Notes under the pieces: model-generated
Told to the model about the DNA's origin: nothing
The model's database searches: none
The model's input: only the letters and a program-made list of their open reading frames with translations
Position numbers and translations under genes: made by a program
In this document: positions 1 through 10,089 of the stretch, in pieces
Layout of the letters: each line of letters begins with the position of its first letter
Numbering within the stretch: the stretch's first letter is position 1
From: Rapana venosa
Taxonomy: Eukaryota; Mollusca; Gastropoda; Neogastropoda; Muricidae
Reading direction: 5' to 3'
Assembly: GCA_028751875.1 (NCBI GenBank)
Contig: CM054140.1
Coordinates: forward strand, 27,595,431-27,659,430
Length of the DNA: 64,000 nt

Positions 1-372
1 CAGCACAACCTGCAACGCTCTGATCACCCGGCTGTCCTAGTCCCCTGTTATACTTAAGTTTAGAAAAAAACTAGAGAGGAATTTTTTAACAACCGTTATA
101 GACACTTGGATCCGGAATCTGAAGTTTACAGCAACAACCACCAGTGATAAAAGTTAGGTGAGGAAGAGGTACTGCTAAAAAGAATGGCTAGGAATAAACA
201 CCTTGAGAAAATTCTCCTGCATTGCCACACCATAAAGTATTACAAGACATAGAGTCCACAATAATAGAGAGAAAGAGGCCAGTCCACCCGCCTACCAGTC
301 TGTCTATAAGTTAATGAATTCAAAGGTCTACCAGTGAGACTATAAAGTAATAAATTCAAATCCCAATTGGGT

Positions 373-452
373 AATAATAATAATAATAATAATGATGATG
401 ATGTATGGAATTTATATAGTGCTGAATCTTGTAAAGCAACAAATCAAAGCGC
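373..452 (+). repeat. (TAA)n plus TTTATATAG-type dispersed element, copy 1
   Basis: A TAA/TGA run is followed by ATGGAATTTATATAGTGCTG, then AATCTTGTAAAGCAACAAAT. The same arrangement occurs at 1,031-1,140 and 7,740-7,880, so this is a dispersed family and not a chance microsatellite flank. No terminal inverted repeats or coding capacity are visible. Confidence 0.6.
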
Positions 453-620
453 TCAAGTGAGTAGGAAGGTGAGTAGGTAAGTAGGTAGGTGTGTGGGTTG
501 TAAATAAACAGGTGACTAGGTAGGTAAGGAAGTAAGAAAGTATGCAAGCGAGCAAGTAAGTGAGTGAGTAGGTGAGTGTGTGAGTGAGTGAGTGAGTGAG
601 TGAGTGAGTAAGTACAAAAG
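440..620 (+). repeat. GAGT/GGTA tetranucleotide array
   Basis: Imperfect tetranucleotide repeats run from GTGAGTAGGAAGG to a clean (GAGT)n block at about 575-610. The equivalent stretches at 38,335-38,480 and 54,698-54,843 are shorter and differ in composition, as expected of a mutable array inside a paralogous block. Confidence 0.7.
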
Positions 621-977
621 ACTGCCATCAGAGTGTTCAGCTTACCTTCTGGAAGAGCAGACAGCAGCAGAAGTGGGCTGAAGTGTGAGTGTGGTCACAG
701 AAATATTCAGTCTCTGATGGGTGTCCTTCACCTCCCCTGTGTTCTTTGCTTAGTAACCCCTTACCTCTGTAACTGTGACACAGTGGGAATCACACAGCAC
801 ACAGAAAGTTGAATAAGCCAAACACTGTTCACTTCTCTCTTACCAACATCCCCTACACCCTCTTTCCAACTCATCTGCATAATTTTCTCTTCATGTTCTG
901 CATTATGTACAATCACATATACCCACTCACGCCTTGGGCTTGAACCCAGGCAGGCACTGCCTACCCAGTACACACAT

Positions 978-1140
978 TCACACACACACCACACCACACC
1001 ACACCACAATACACCACAATACAGCACATCATAATAATAATAATAATAATATAATAATAATAATAATAATAATAACAATAATAATAATAATAAATGGAAT
1101 TTATTTAGCGCTATATCTTGTAAAAACAAACCAAAGCCCA
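978..1140 (+). repeat. CA array, (TAA)n and TTTATTTAGCGCT element, copy 2
   Basis: A CACAC-rich stretch (978-1,028) leads into (TAA)n (1,031-1,093). After this come ATGGAATTTATTTAGCGCTA and ATCTTGTAAAAACAAACCAA, the second copy of the dispersed element seen at 373 and 7,740. Confidence 0.65.
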
Positions 1141-1730
1141 TGCAGACATGCAGGGTCGCATTCAATGGGATAATTAATTCATTTATTAATGTCTATGAAT
1201 TAAAATAAATCTCTGTTGTAGGAACACATAGTTATAGAATGCATATGTCATAGTCATACAGAAGTTGAAAGTTCTGCATGCCTGTGCATCTACTATTGAA
1301 ATGGAGAAAGGTCTATTTTTCCTAGCAACAATGTCCATAAACGAAAATAAAGTGGCTAATACCTTCAATTTTTTGCCATCGCATTGTAAACAAAATTTGT
1401 TGGTAATTGGATGACCCAGGCATGAAATTCCTTTCAGCCGTTTTTGTTTACCCTTCTCAACAAACAGAGGGCCTGACAATGTCTAAGAGATGTTACTTTG
1501 TGTCCCTTGTTTGCTCTACAAACATTGGGATGATAGTTTCTGCATTGTGCCCGCATGTTGAAAGCAAGTCAGTGCCACTCCTGCTGGTTTTCACAGTCAT
1601 TGTCTCTCTTGGACGTGTTGCAAAAGGGGAATGCTGACATTCCTGCATTGTCTTTCATTACAGTGTATATGGTTGTTTAGTTGCCATATGTTTCATTATG
1701 CTCTGTTGTATTATATGACGCTGTGTTGCA

Positions 1731-1872
1731 TGCATTGCATTGTAGGGTCTTGTATTACATTGCATTTTATTGAATTACACTACATTGCATTGCATTGTAG
1801 GGCTTGTATTGAATTGTCATTTATTGTATTACACTGCATTGCATGACATTACACTGACTTAGATTGCTTAGC
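1731..1872 (+). repeat. Two-unit minisatellite, period about 64 bp
   Basis: Two diverged units each contain GCATTGCATTGTAGGG followed by CTTGTATT and a stretch ending in TTACACT. Related sequence lies at 56,010-56,155 and, noisily, at 39,760-39,865. Confidence 0.5.
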
Positions 1873-2459
1873 ATTACATGAAAATTTATGATTTCCAGTA
1901 GCATGTTGTTACAAATACAATCAAGGCAGATTTTTCTCCATGAAGTTGGGCTGTATCTCCAGAGGAGAGCACATCATTGACACACATGTTTACTTTTATC
2001 TGTGTGGATATTGTTTTTTTCTTTAAAAAAAACATGTTTTGGCCACGCAGTGTTGCTCGGACAATTTTGCTGCAGTTTTCTTGGAGAAAATATCCATACA
2101 TGAAAAAGAGTGAAAATATATTCAATTTTTTTAATTGAATGTGTGTGGCTGAGGAGACTTTGAGTTATGGGGTCATCAGAAAGACCAGCAACCACACCAC
2201 CACTATCTGGATCATGTCACAGGATTCTTGGCCCCATCTTCTGTGACATTTCTGTCCTGATGTGGCCTTGCTGCTCATTCCGATCTTTCCTCGTCAGCTA
2301 TTCCCATGCTGATTATTTTACAGCCACAGGGTTAGGGGTCTACGGGGAATTCAGAAATCATTGTTAGACTGCTGAGAGGCCACTATCTAGAAAGGCCATG
2401 CATTGCTTTCAGTTGATTCAATGGTGTTTGTTTAAAGCAAAAATTAATACCCATGAAGT

Positions 2460-2650
2460 CATCTACGAAGCCCCCTACACACGACAACGAATGGTTTGTC
2501 ACAAAGCCAGACTTAGATTGACCCCCACAACTTCCCTACAACCTTCTCCCATGAACCTCTGCCCCCGACAGCTCCTAGGACAACTCACCACAGGTGTAGA
2601 AAGAAGTGTATGGGAAACAGAAACTGAGGTCCCGTGAGACGCAGCAGGAG
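2460..2650 (+). repeat. Dispersed repeat related to 28,765-29,010
   Basis: Both stretches share, in order, an ACGAAGCCCCCTAC/ACAAAGCCCCCTAC motif, a CCATGAACCTC/CCACGAACCTC motif, AACTCACCACAGG and a closing GAAACTGAGG/GAATCTGAAG segment. It is a non-coding dispersed repeat of unknown class. The rest of 1,880-2,900 shows nothing recognisable. Confidence 0.5.
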
Positions 2651-2934
2651 GGGTCACCGAATCATAGACCATTTTCCGTTCATTGCCTGCTGATCAACGG
2701 TGATGAGGATGATAGAACAGTGATACTATGTAAATGCATTGGTATTGAGAGTTCTTGACAGAGCTGCATCCTATCTTGTTTAAGGACTGCTTATTATTAT
2801 GATTGGTCAGTTATTCAAACAAGCTGGTATCTTAGCTGGTGGGTTGAAGATTTCGAACTGATAGTGTTTTTTACCACGCTTTTTCAGTCAAGGTGTTGCT
2901 TTCGTGGTCGCCTGGGCAATAATCCAGAGCAGTA

Positions 2935-3117
2935 CTACTGCTGCTGCTGCTGCTGCTGTTGTTGTTGTTGATGTCCTTCATCTTGTTGTTGTTGTTGCTG
3001 CTGTTACCGCTATTATTCTTACTACGACAATACTACCACAAAGCTTGCTGAAATGTTGGCTGCCGCTGCTTTTGCTGTTACTTTTTCCTGTTGCTGCGGT
3101 GATGATGATGATGATTG

Positions 3118-3178
<61 letters not shown>

Positions 3179-3265
3179 GTTGGTAGTGGTAGTGGTTGTG
3201 GTGGTCGTGGTGATGATGACGCTGGTGGTGGTAGTCGTGGTGGTAGTGATTGTGATGGTGATGAA
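2935..3265 (+). repeat. Compound trinucleotide microsatellite
   Basis: (CTG)n and (TTG)n runs at about 2,938-3,000 are followed by a long (GAT)n run at 3,101-3,162 and (GGT)n-like repeats to 3,262. The long open frames here (poly-D, poly-H, poly-V/M) come from the repeat and are not genes. Confidence 0.9.
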
Positions 3266-3762
3266 ATAAGTTAATGATATTCAGGATACTGAGCCGCAAT
3301 TTTTTTTAGACATTTAAAAAATATTAAATGCTGACATAGTAATTGAATAACAAACCGAACAACAACATCATCAGGAGTAATAACTCACGCAACAGAAACA
3401 ACACACTGCACTCAGGTTTGTCTTCAGTACCCCTTAACAGAGGAAGCCCATTCAATGAAAACTTTTATTGAGCAACAACCAAACCAACAACAACAACAAT
3501 CAGGTTTAAGTTTAAACTTACAGCTTTGGTGATTTCATCATTTTTTGTTACTACACAGAATATTTACATAGAAATAACAATCCTAGTAAAAGCTGTAAGA
3601 CCCATAATAAAGGAAATAACAGCTGAAGGGATTTCTAGAATAATTCCTCTGGTGCTTAATGGATTTCTGTGATAATTCCTATAGTGAGGATCCTGATCTG
3701 AGTACTTTACAATTGAAATCAAAATACAATTGTTTATCAAACACACAACACACACGCAACCA

Positions 3763-3999
<237 letters not shown>

Positions 4000-4655
4000 T
4001 CTCAATGAAAGTCAGATGCAGTGGCCATTAGAGTTTGATAGGAAAAATACACTTAGGTTCAAGAAGTCTTGATTTCATAATATCATCAAATGCTTTTCCT
4101 ATATGCTAGTCATCCAATTTCTTTTCGGCCAATCAGTTTTGTAAAGTATTTCCTTATCCTCCTTTCATCTCATATAAATTGCTCATGATCACAATCTGTC
4201 TTCCTTCATTTCACAAATGTTTTTCTTCAGTGCTTCTCTGTTAATCACATGCACAGGTTTATTTTTTCCATCGTCATAATGCTTCCTTTTTCCTTTCTTT
4301 ACATAATTAAGCACAATACCCTCTAACATTTATACATACTTTCCTTTGTTTCAAATCCATACAAAAGAGTATTGTAGCTTACATCTGGAATACATGAATG
4401 TCTGCTGAAAAGTTCTCCACATCCTTCAGAAATGTAGTGTACAAGATGGAACACTAACTCACTTCACATCCTAATGGGGTGACCAAATACGTTGATAACA
4501 ACTTTCATGCATTCTGTTATAACAATTCCATCATAGAAACTGTTCATAGACTGAAACTTGTGCACTACATGCAGCATACTTTGATTTCTTCTCCTTTCAC
4601 TATGTGTTTTGCAGATCTGTCAGGCTTTCCACCTTGCAGCACAGCATGCCAACAC

Positions 4656-6489
4656 TCTCACAGCCCGAGTTGTTGCCGAGCTGTCTTGGAGGTGGTGTGA
4701 CGACATGGCTTCCCTGTAGCATTAGCGGCAGGCGGAGAAGAAGAGGAAGTATGGCGAACAGCAGTCATGTGATCCCCGCTGTCCGTCAAGAACAAGGGCG
4801 GCAGAACTCTCGCAGCTCCTCTGCCGTCACTGAAGCCTCCGGCTTGGTCACCACACAGGCACACAGCTCTTGGTGCAGCACAGGGTCAGGCACGGGCACC
4901 ACCAGCACGCTTTGCACTGCTGGGTGTGTGCTGATGCGAGCTTCCAGCCATCCTGGATGCAGGAGGAAAGCGCCACGCATGATGGTGAAGGAGGTGCGGC
5001 AGATGACACACAGGTCTCCTGAGTCCGTGAAGTAGCCCACGTCACCAGTGCGGAACCAGCCATCCTGAAGAGTGATCTTCTTTGTGGCCTCTTCATTGTT
5101 GAAATAGCCTTGAAATGGTATTGTTTCCACACAATGACTTGTCCCAAACTTTCCTCTGGCCATGGAGACTACATTGTCTTCATCATTGATCACCTTCACC
5201 TCCACACCTGGTAAAGGTTTCCCATTGTTACAGTCCTCATATTGTTCAGGATCAAAGACGGTCTTCTTCGTCATTGGCCCAAGTTCAGAAGAACCATAGA
5301 CGATGTTGATGGCTTCAGTCAGATTCCCCATGGCTCCCTTCACGAGACTGGTATGTACAGGCTGACCAGAAATGGTCAGGACAGTGAGTTTCCAGGGCAG
5401 GTCTCTCCACAGTTCCTCTCGAGAAAGAATCTGCTGCACGTAAAGGGGCAGCAGAAGGCAACGTTGCACCGCTCCTGACATATCACAGTCCAGACATGAG
5501 CTGCAGGATCTGCTGGGGAGCCACGGCTGAGATCTGTAGCAACACGTGTCACACCTGCATTTAGATAACCTGCTGGGAATCCTCCACTCCAGCCCAGCCT
5601 GCTATTATTGAAATAGACAAGTCGAGCATAAGAGGTGGCTTTGTTTTCTCTCTTTGCCTCTGTGCCTTCTTTGAAGGATCTGAAAAGAAGCTGATGAGTG
5701 GACTTTGCATCAGAACAGATCTGTTCCATTTTGCGGCTGCCATTATGTATAGATGCTGCTATTTGGACCTGGTCAGTTGCTGGTTCAGCCTTTTTAGCAT
5801 CAACAAAGGGTTCAGGAACCATAGACAACCCAAAAGCCTTCCTAAATCTTGAAGCCAATTGCAAGAGATGGGAATGGGAATGAGGAACCAGTTTGGAAAA
5901 GCCTGTGCTTCCAGACGTGGTCCAGATACAAGCGAGGTCCTCTGGAGCCACCTCAGCCACATAACTGTCCTGATGCTGCTCCAGCATGTCCAGAAAGCTG
6001 CTGACCTCTCCCAGACTTTGCCAGTAACAGGGCAAGATTCTGCGCAAAGCAGGCAGCTGAGCAACATGGATGGTGCCATCACTGCACTCTTCTTTCTCCA
6101 GCGATTCCAGCAGCCAGGCGGCACCCTTGGGCTGCAGGGGATCCAGGATGACGGCTGTGCACTGGGAGTCTTTGAGAGATCCCAGGAAATCAGCTCCATC
6201 AGCCAGAAAGATCTGGCCGTTCATGGCCGTGGCCCCGGCCATCATGATGCCAAAATCAGACACCACTCTCTCTGGTGAGTTAGGCAACGTGTTACACACC
6301 ACGTCCTCCACGTCTGACGCCATCACGTCGCAATATGGCTGCGAAACGACCTGCTAGTCGGTAGACATCTGCTCTGGTCAGAACTCGACGTTTGAGGGCG
6401 GAGTCCACGAAAATGAAAGCTGCAGTGTCAGGTTGGTGGGTGGCCCAGTGGTGAAGCACCTCTGGTACAGTGTTGAAGGTCTCAGCCAT
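4656..6489 (-). CDS. Acyl-CoA synthetase family (AMP-binding) protein, copy 1, frameshifted
   Basis: This would activate a carboxylic acid with ATP and load it on CoA; the substrate cannot be told. The open frames together give about 610 codons, normal for the family, with no intron in the coding part. Motif A3 (TTSGSTGFSK, about 5,921-5,892) fits the AMP-binding signature. VYGSSELG (5,301-5,278) is A5, GWFRTGDVGY (5,061-5,032) is A7, and ANATGK near 4,726-4,709 is the A10 catalytic-lysine loop. A8 (CRTSFTIMRG, 5,001-4,972) lacks the usual K-D pair. The start is the ATG at 6,489 (MAETFNTVPEV), just inside a TTTCAG acceptor at about 6,515, suggesting a 5'-UTR intron. Three single-base frameshifts show: an extra G near 6,303, a missing C near 5,455 and a missing base near 4,795. 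They may be real or consensus errors. The closest relatives are probably ACSF2-like or 4-coumarate-CoA-ligase-like proteins, an inference from motifs only. Confidence 0.8.
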
Positions 6490-6513
6490 AGCTTTGGATG
6501 GAAGTGTTCTGGA

Positions 6514-6518
6514 ACTGA
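6514..6518 (-). other. Probable 3' splice site upstream of synthetase copy 1 start
   Basis: On the minus strand TTGCTTTCAG is followed by TTCCAGAACAC and, 26 bases into the exon, by the ATG. The pyrimidine tract plus AG just before the initiator suggests a spliced 5' UTR. RNA reads are needed to confirm it. Confidence 0.35.
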
Positions 6519-6566
6519 AAGCAATGCAGAAAATACAATTTTATGGTGTATATTTCATAGACACAC

Positions 6567-6568
6567 TC

Positions 6569-6663
<95 letters not shown>

Positions 6664-6664
6664 T
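6567..6664 (+). repeat. (CT)n microsatellite
   Basis: A CT run with three CTCCTCT or CTTCTCT interruptions lies about 80 bp upstream of synthetase copy 1. Copies 2 and 3 have only a short CTCTCTCCTCTC trace in the same place (near 38,000 and 54,363). Confidence 0.9.
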
Positions 6665-6799
6665 TCATGGGGCGTTGAACCCGTTTTCATCAGTGATAGA
6701 CTGTTAAAAATTGCTCTGCTAATTTTGCCAAATTAGTACCATAGTGCCGGTACTAATCGTGTTGTACATAATCATGAAGAATCGCCTACTCAAATTTGC

Positions 6800-7299
6800 N
6801 NNNNNNNNNNNNNNNNNNNNNNNNNNNNNNNNNNNNNNNNNNNNNNNNNNNNNNNNNNNNNNNNNNNNNNNNNNNNNNNNNNNNNNNNNNNNNNNNNNNN
6901 NNNNNNNNNNNNNNNNNNNNNNNNNNNNNNNNNNNNNNNNNNNNNNNNNNNNNNNNNNNNNNNNNNNNNNNNNNNNNNNNNNNNNNNNNNNNNNNNNNNN
7001 NNNNNNNNNNNNNNNNNNNNNNNNNNNNNNNNNNNNNNNNNNNNNNNNNNNNNNNNNNNNNNNNNNNNNNNNNNNNNNNNNNNNNNNNNNNNNNNNNNNN
7101 NNNNNNNNNNNNNNNNNNNNNNNNNNNNNNNNNNNNNNNNNNNNNNNNNNNNNNNNNNNNNNNNNNNNNNNNNNNNNNNNNNNNNNNNNNNNNNNNNNNN
7201 NNNNNNNNNNNNNNNNNNNNNNNNNNNNNNNNNNNNNNNNNNNNNNNNNNNNNNNNNNNNNNNNNNNNNNNNNNNNNNNNNNNNNNNNNNNNNNNNNNN
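6800..7299. other. Assembly gap, 500 N
   Basis: Exactly 500 consecutive N, the form of a placeholder scaffold gap. True distance across it is unknown, so sequences on either side need not be close neighbours. Confidence 1.
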
Positions 7300-7429
7300 T
7301 TGGGGGTTACTATATTGTGTTGATTGCATTGCTTTTCATTGTGCGTTTTGTGAATGCTTTTTTCCTAGGAGGGTGCTCGCCCCCGAAAGAAAATCGACCT
7401 TATCTTCCATAAGACTTGTACAAAAGTGA

Positions 7430-7709
7430 AAAAAATTTTTTGTCCCTTTTCTCTAAGGTCGTTGGGGGGGTTGTCAGAGCCCTCGTTTCCCCAGGGGCCC
7501 AGCAACTGGGGGCCCGAATCTTCTTCCTCGTGCTTTACCTTCCCTGACCTAAAGAGGGTATATGCCATTTACAGCTGGTTGAACGGGGGGACTGTATGAA
7601 GCCAAGGCGCGCGCGAACAGTGCCCATTAAACTTGGTAACCACGCTCAATGCTGCTTAACTTTAGCTTGGGGGAAAGCGAGTGCTTGACAACTGAGCTAT
7701 ACCGTCACC
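7430..7709 (-). mobile_element. tRNA/5S-like chimeric SINE, copy 1
   Basis: Read on the minus strand this starts with a tRNA-like head (TATAGCTCAGTTGTCAAGCA) and continues GTTAAGCAGCATTGAGCGTG and TGGTTACC. It ends with the body seen at 9,356 (GCCTTGGCTTCA, AGGGTCAGG). The last third (7,430-7,530) is corrupted by homopolymer runs. Confidence 0.7.
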
Positions 7710-7739
7710 TAACTACATACACATACCAAAATAATTACT

Positions 7740-7880
7740 TATAATTAATAATAAATAAAAATAATAAAAATATAATGATGATAATAATAATAATAATAAT
7801 TATAAACTTATAATAATAAATGGAATTTATATTAGCGCTAAATCTTGTAAAACAAACAAAATCGAAGGCCTGCGCTCAAA
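7740..7880 (+). repeat. (TAA)n plus TTTATATTAGCGCT element, copy 3
   Basis: TAA-rich sequence leads to ATGGAATTTATATTAGCGCT, AAATCTTGTAAAACAAAC and GCGCTCAAACATTTATTCAT. It is the best preserved of the three copies in this window. Confidence 0.65.
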
Positions 7881-7975
7881 CATTTATTCATGCAACTTTC
7901 CACAAATTTCATGATTAACGAGTTCAATTATGCAGGGCGCGCGCGCACGCGCGCAAAACCCCACACACATACAAC

Positions 7976-8360
7976 ACAACACCACACACACACACACACA
8001 CACACACACCACACACACACACACCACGCGCGCGTGCTCGCTTGCGCGCGAAATCACATTAGGTGGAGATGAAGAGATGAGGGATGCTGTTGAAAAGTAG
8101 TGACAGATATGAGGGGGGAAAATATGAAATAAGTGTTTTGAGGCTGGATACAAATGAAGGCTTTTGGCGAAGTGAAAGAGGGAGGTCATTCAGGTGGACG
8201 GACCAGAAACAGAAAGAGCGACGGCCAAGAGTGGTTTGTTTGAATCTGGGTGTGTTCCCCTTTGTCGCGCGCGCAAACAACACAACACACACACCACACA
8301 CACAACACCACACACCACCCCCAAAGCACGACACGCACGCACGCACCCCCACGCACGCCC
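7976..8360 (+). repeat. CA/CACG simple-repeat cluster
   Basis: CA arrays at 7,976-8,030 and 8,278-8,325 are bordered by GCGCGC and CACGCACG stretches. Between them (8,050-8,260) lies ordinary-looking sequence with no recognised feature. Confidence 0.8.
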
Positions 8361-8361
8361 C

Positions 8362-8416
8362 GCTTATTCAATGTACCATCTGAAAAATAAAAGTTTGACT
8401 TTGACTTGACTTTGAC
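8362..8416 (+). mobile_element. 3' tail fragment of a non-LTR retrotransposon
   Basis: CTTATTCAATGTACCATCTG, AAAAATAAAAGTTTGAC and TTTGACTTGACTTTGAC match the end of the LINE remnant at 35,150-35,208. A polyadenylation-like AATAAAA followed by a TTTGAC/TTGAC repeat tail is typical of CR1/Jockey-type LINE 3' ends. Only the tail is present here, embedded in CA and CACG repeats, as for a heavily 5'-truncated insertion. Confidence 0.55.
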
Positions 8417-8477
8417 GCACGCCGCACGCACGCACGCACACCACAAAAACACAAAACTAAAAACACACACACCACAA

Positions 8478-8514
<37 letters not shown>

Positions 8515-8643
8515 ACAGAGGCCCTGCCTGCGCACAGAGAAAGAAAACGATCTTATCCCTTTTTCTTTATTTCAGTATCTGAAATATAGAAAAAATAATT
8601 CGGGCATGTTTCCCCATAAGAACACACACACACCACCCCAAAC

Positions 8644-8680
<37 letters not shown>

Positions 8681-8716
8681 CAAAAACACAACAACACACC
8701 ACAACACACACACACC
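8417..8716 (+). repeat. CACG and CA arrays
   Basis: CACGCACGCA (8,417-8,440), (CA)n at 8,460-8,515 and (CA)n at 8,622-8,716, with short unique sequence in between. Confidence 0.85.
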
Positions 8717-8984
8717 TTCAGACATACTTACCCACAGCACTTTTCTGCGACAAAATGATATATATTCATTCCTGCACGTCTAGGCCTGACGAAGGGAGAC
8801 AACCCTTTTTGGCTAGCCTCCCCTGACTAACAGGAATAGGACTATATGCGAATTCTCCCTTTTTATTATATTTTGAATTTTTGTTGTGTTGGCTTCTGCA
8901 TAGGCAACAGCATTTGATTACTTAGGTAAACATTTTAAACTACAGAAATGTGAAGCCAGATGAAACTTAACGGGAATGACATGG

Positions 8985-9145
8985 TGTTAGAGTGATGCGC
9001 GCGTGCATCTGCTGGACTCGGGTTTCGAATCTCGTTAAGAGGATTTCTCCTTTGGAGGTAACGTCAGTGCCGACTCAAATCCCTTCAATAGTCTTTCGGA
9101 GAGACTATTAAACAGAGGACCCGTGTGTGACACACAGAGAATCTG
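8985..9145 (+). mobile_element. tRNA-derived SINE with TCTTTCGGA core, fragment
   Basis: A B-box-like GGTTTCGAATCTC (9,021-9,033) is followed, about 60 bp on, by AGTCTTTCGGAGAGACTATT and ACAGAGGACCCGTGTG. The same order occurs in the element at 9,650-9,900. The A box is poorly conserved. Confidence 0.5.
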
Positions 9146-9355
9146 CGAAACCGTTAAATCCGTTCCGCTTCTTGGAAGAGTAGGACACTGTGGAGCATGG
9201 TTGGGAACGGATATACAAATTTACAAAAAAGCATAAATACGGGGAATTGAGTATGTAAGAAGCAATGAGTGCTTGTTCCATTATCCTCGAAATATAAAAA
9301 AAGGGATAGAAAAAGCAAAGAAAAAAAGTAGAATAACAAGAAGGAAAGTGGGAAC

Positions 9356-9642
9356 GGGATAGCTCAGTGGTTGGAGCACTTGCTTTCCCCCAGCCAAGGT
9401 TAAGCAGCATCGAGCGTGGTTACCAATGGGATGGGTGACCGTTTGCGCGCCTTGGCTTGAGTACAGTCCCCCAGTTCACCCAGCTGTAAATGGTTACCGA
9501 TCCTCTTTAGGGTCAGGGAAGGTAAAGCAGCGAGGGAGAGGAGATGGGCGCCGCCCTCAATATGCTGGCCCCTAGAGAAGTGAGGTCTCTGACGCCTCGC
9601 TCCCCTACAACTTTTTAGGTTATGGGACACCCTTTACCTTTA
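9356..9642 (+). mobile_element. tRNA/5S-like chimeric SINE, copy 2 (best preserved)
   Basis: The head GGGATAGCTCAGTGGTTGGA, then GCACTTGCTTT, resembles a tRNA 5' half with an A box. It passes straight into GTTAAGCAGCATCGAGCGTG, GTTACCAATGGGATGGGTGA and CCGTTTG. Over 47 bases this segment matches animal 5S rRNA (the A box, intermediate element and C box) at about 35 positions by my hand alignment. The body contains CACCCAGCTGTAAATGG, TTTAGGGTCAGGGAAGGTAA and ATGGGCGCCGCCCTCAATAT. It ends in TTATGGGACACCCTTTACCT. It is non-autonomous, with no coding capacity. Confidence 0.8.
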
Positions 9643-9649
9643 AGAGGGA

Positions 9650-9900
9650 ATGTGGCAGGACGGTTCAGACATTCCCCAGCCTAACAAACAAACCCTGAGG
9701 TTCTGGGTTCGATTCCAGCCTTGCCCTTTCATCCCACTTTGACCCAAAAAAATGTATCTGAATGTCAAGGTCTTTCGGATGAGAGTATAAATCGAGGCCC
9801 TATGTGAAAATGCACGCAAAACATCTTGCACACACGTTAAAACCCGTTGTGCTCTTTGAAAGATTAGGTTATCTCGTGCCGGTAGGAACGGATTACAATT
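9650..9900 (+). mobile_element. tRNA-derived SINE with CTTTCGGATGAG core
   Basis: The B-box-like GGTTCTGGGTTCGATTCCAG (9,699-9,718) is followed by CAAGGTCTTTCGGATGAGAG, ATCGAGGCCCTATGTG and CACACGTTAAAACCC. I know this head-and-core arrangement as common in molluscan and other invertebrate genomes. It directly follows the chimeric SINE. Confidence 0.6.
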
Positions 9901-10089
9901 TTTTTTTCAAAAACGCATGCACACAAGTTTCGTGTTTAGACACAATCCCGAGATGGAGCGAGATACCTAGAGGAAACGACGGCACACGCTGACATGCCAC
10001 CGCTTGGCCAACGCGGAGCTCTTGCCAGCAGCGAAAAACCATACACAAGCCATGACTACTCCCCCTGCAGTGCCCGGGCTGCTGTATAG

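Larger units (their letters stand above)
1..1880. repeat. Paralogous flank block of an acyl-CoA synthetase locus (copy 0)
   Basis: This block is colinear with 38,050-39,870 and 54,410-56,165, the 5' flanks of synthetase copies 2 and 3. Shared landmarks come in the same order: a purine-rich stretch near 160-260, GAGT/GGTA tetranucleotides, CAGTCTCTGATGGGTGTCC near 710, AACACTGTTCACTTCTCTC near 820, GGGCCTGACAATGTCTAAGA near 1,470 and an ATTGCATTGTAGGG tandem motif near 1,735-1,800. Identity is moderate with many small indels, so this is older than the 16-kb duplication. It carries no convincing coding sequence. Inference: another synthetase copy lies left of the window. Confidence 0.7.

Noticed and set aside
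2904..3299. Frames with poly-Asp, poly-His, poly-Met/Val
   Set aside because: Translations of the GAT/GGT trinucleotide array in different frames; all frames stay open equally.
6744..7412. Open frames of up to 222 codons around 6,800-7,299
   Set aside because: They consist of undefined residues across the N gap.
9390..9450. 5S rRNA gene
   Set aside because: Only the internal promoter part is similar. The 5' third and 3' end of 5S are missing and the segment is part of a repeated SINE.
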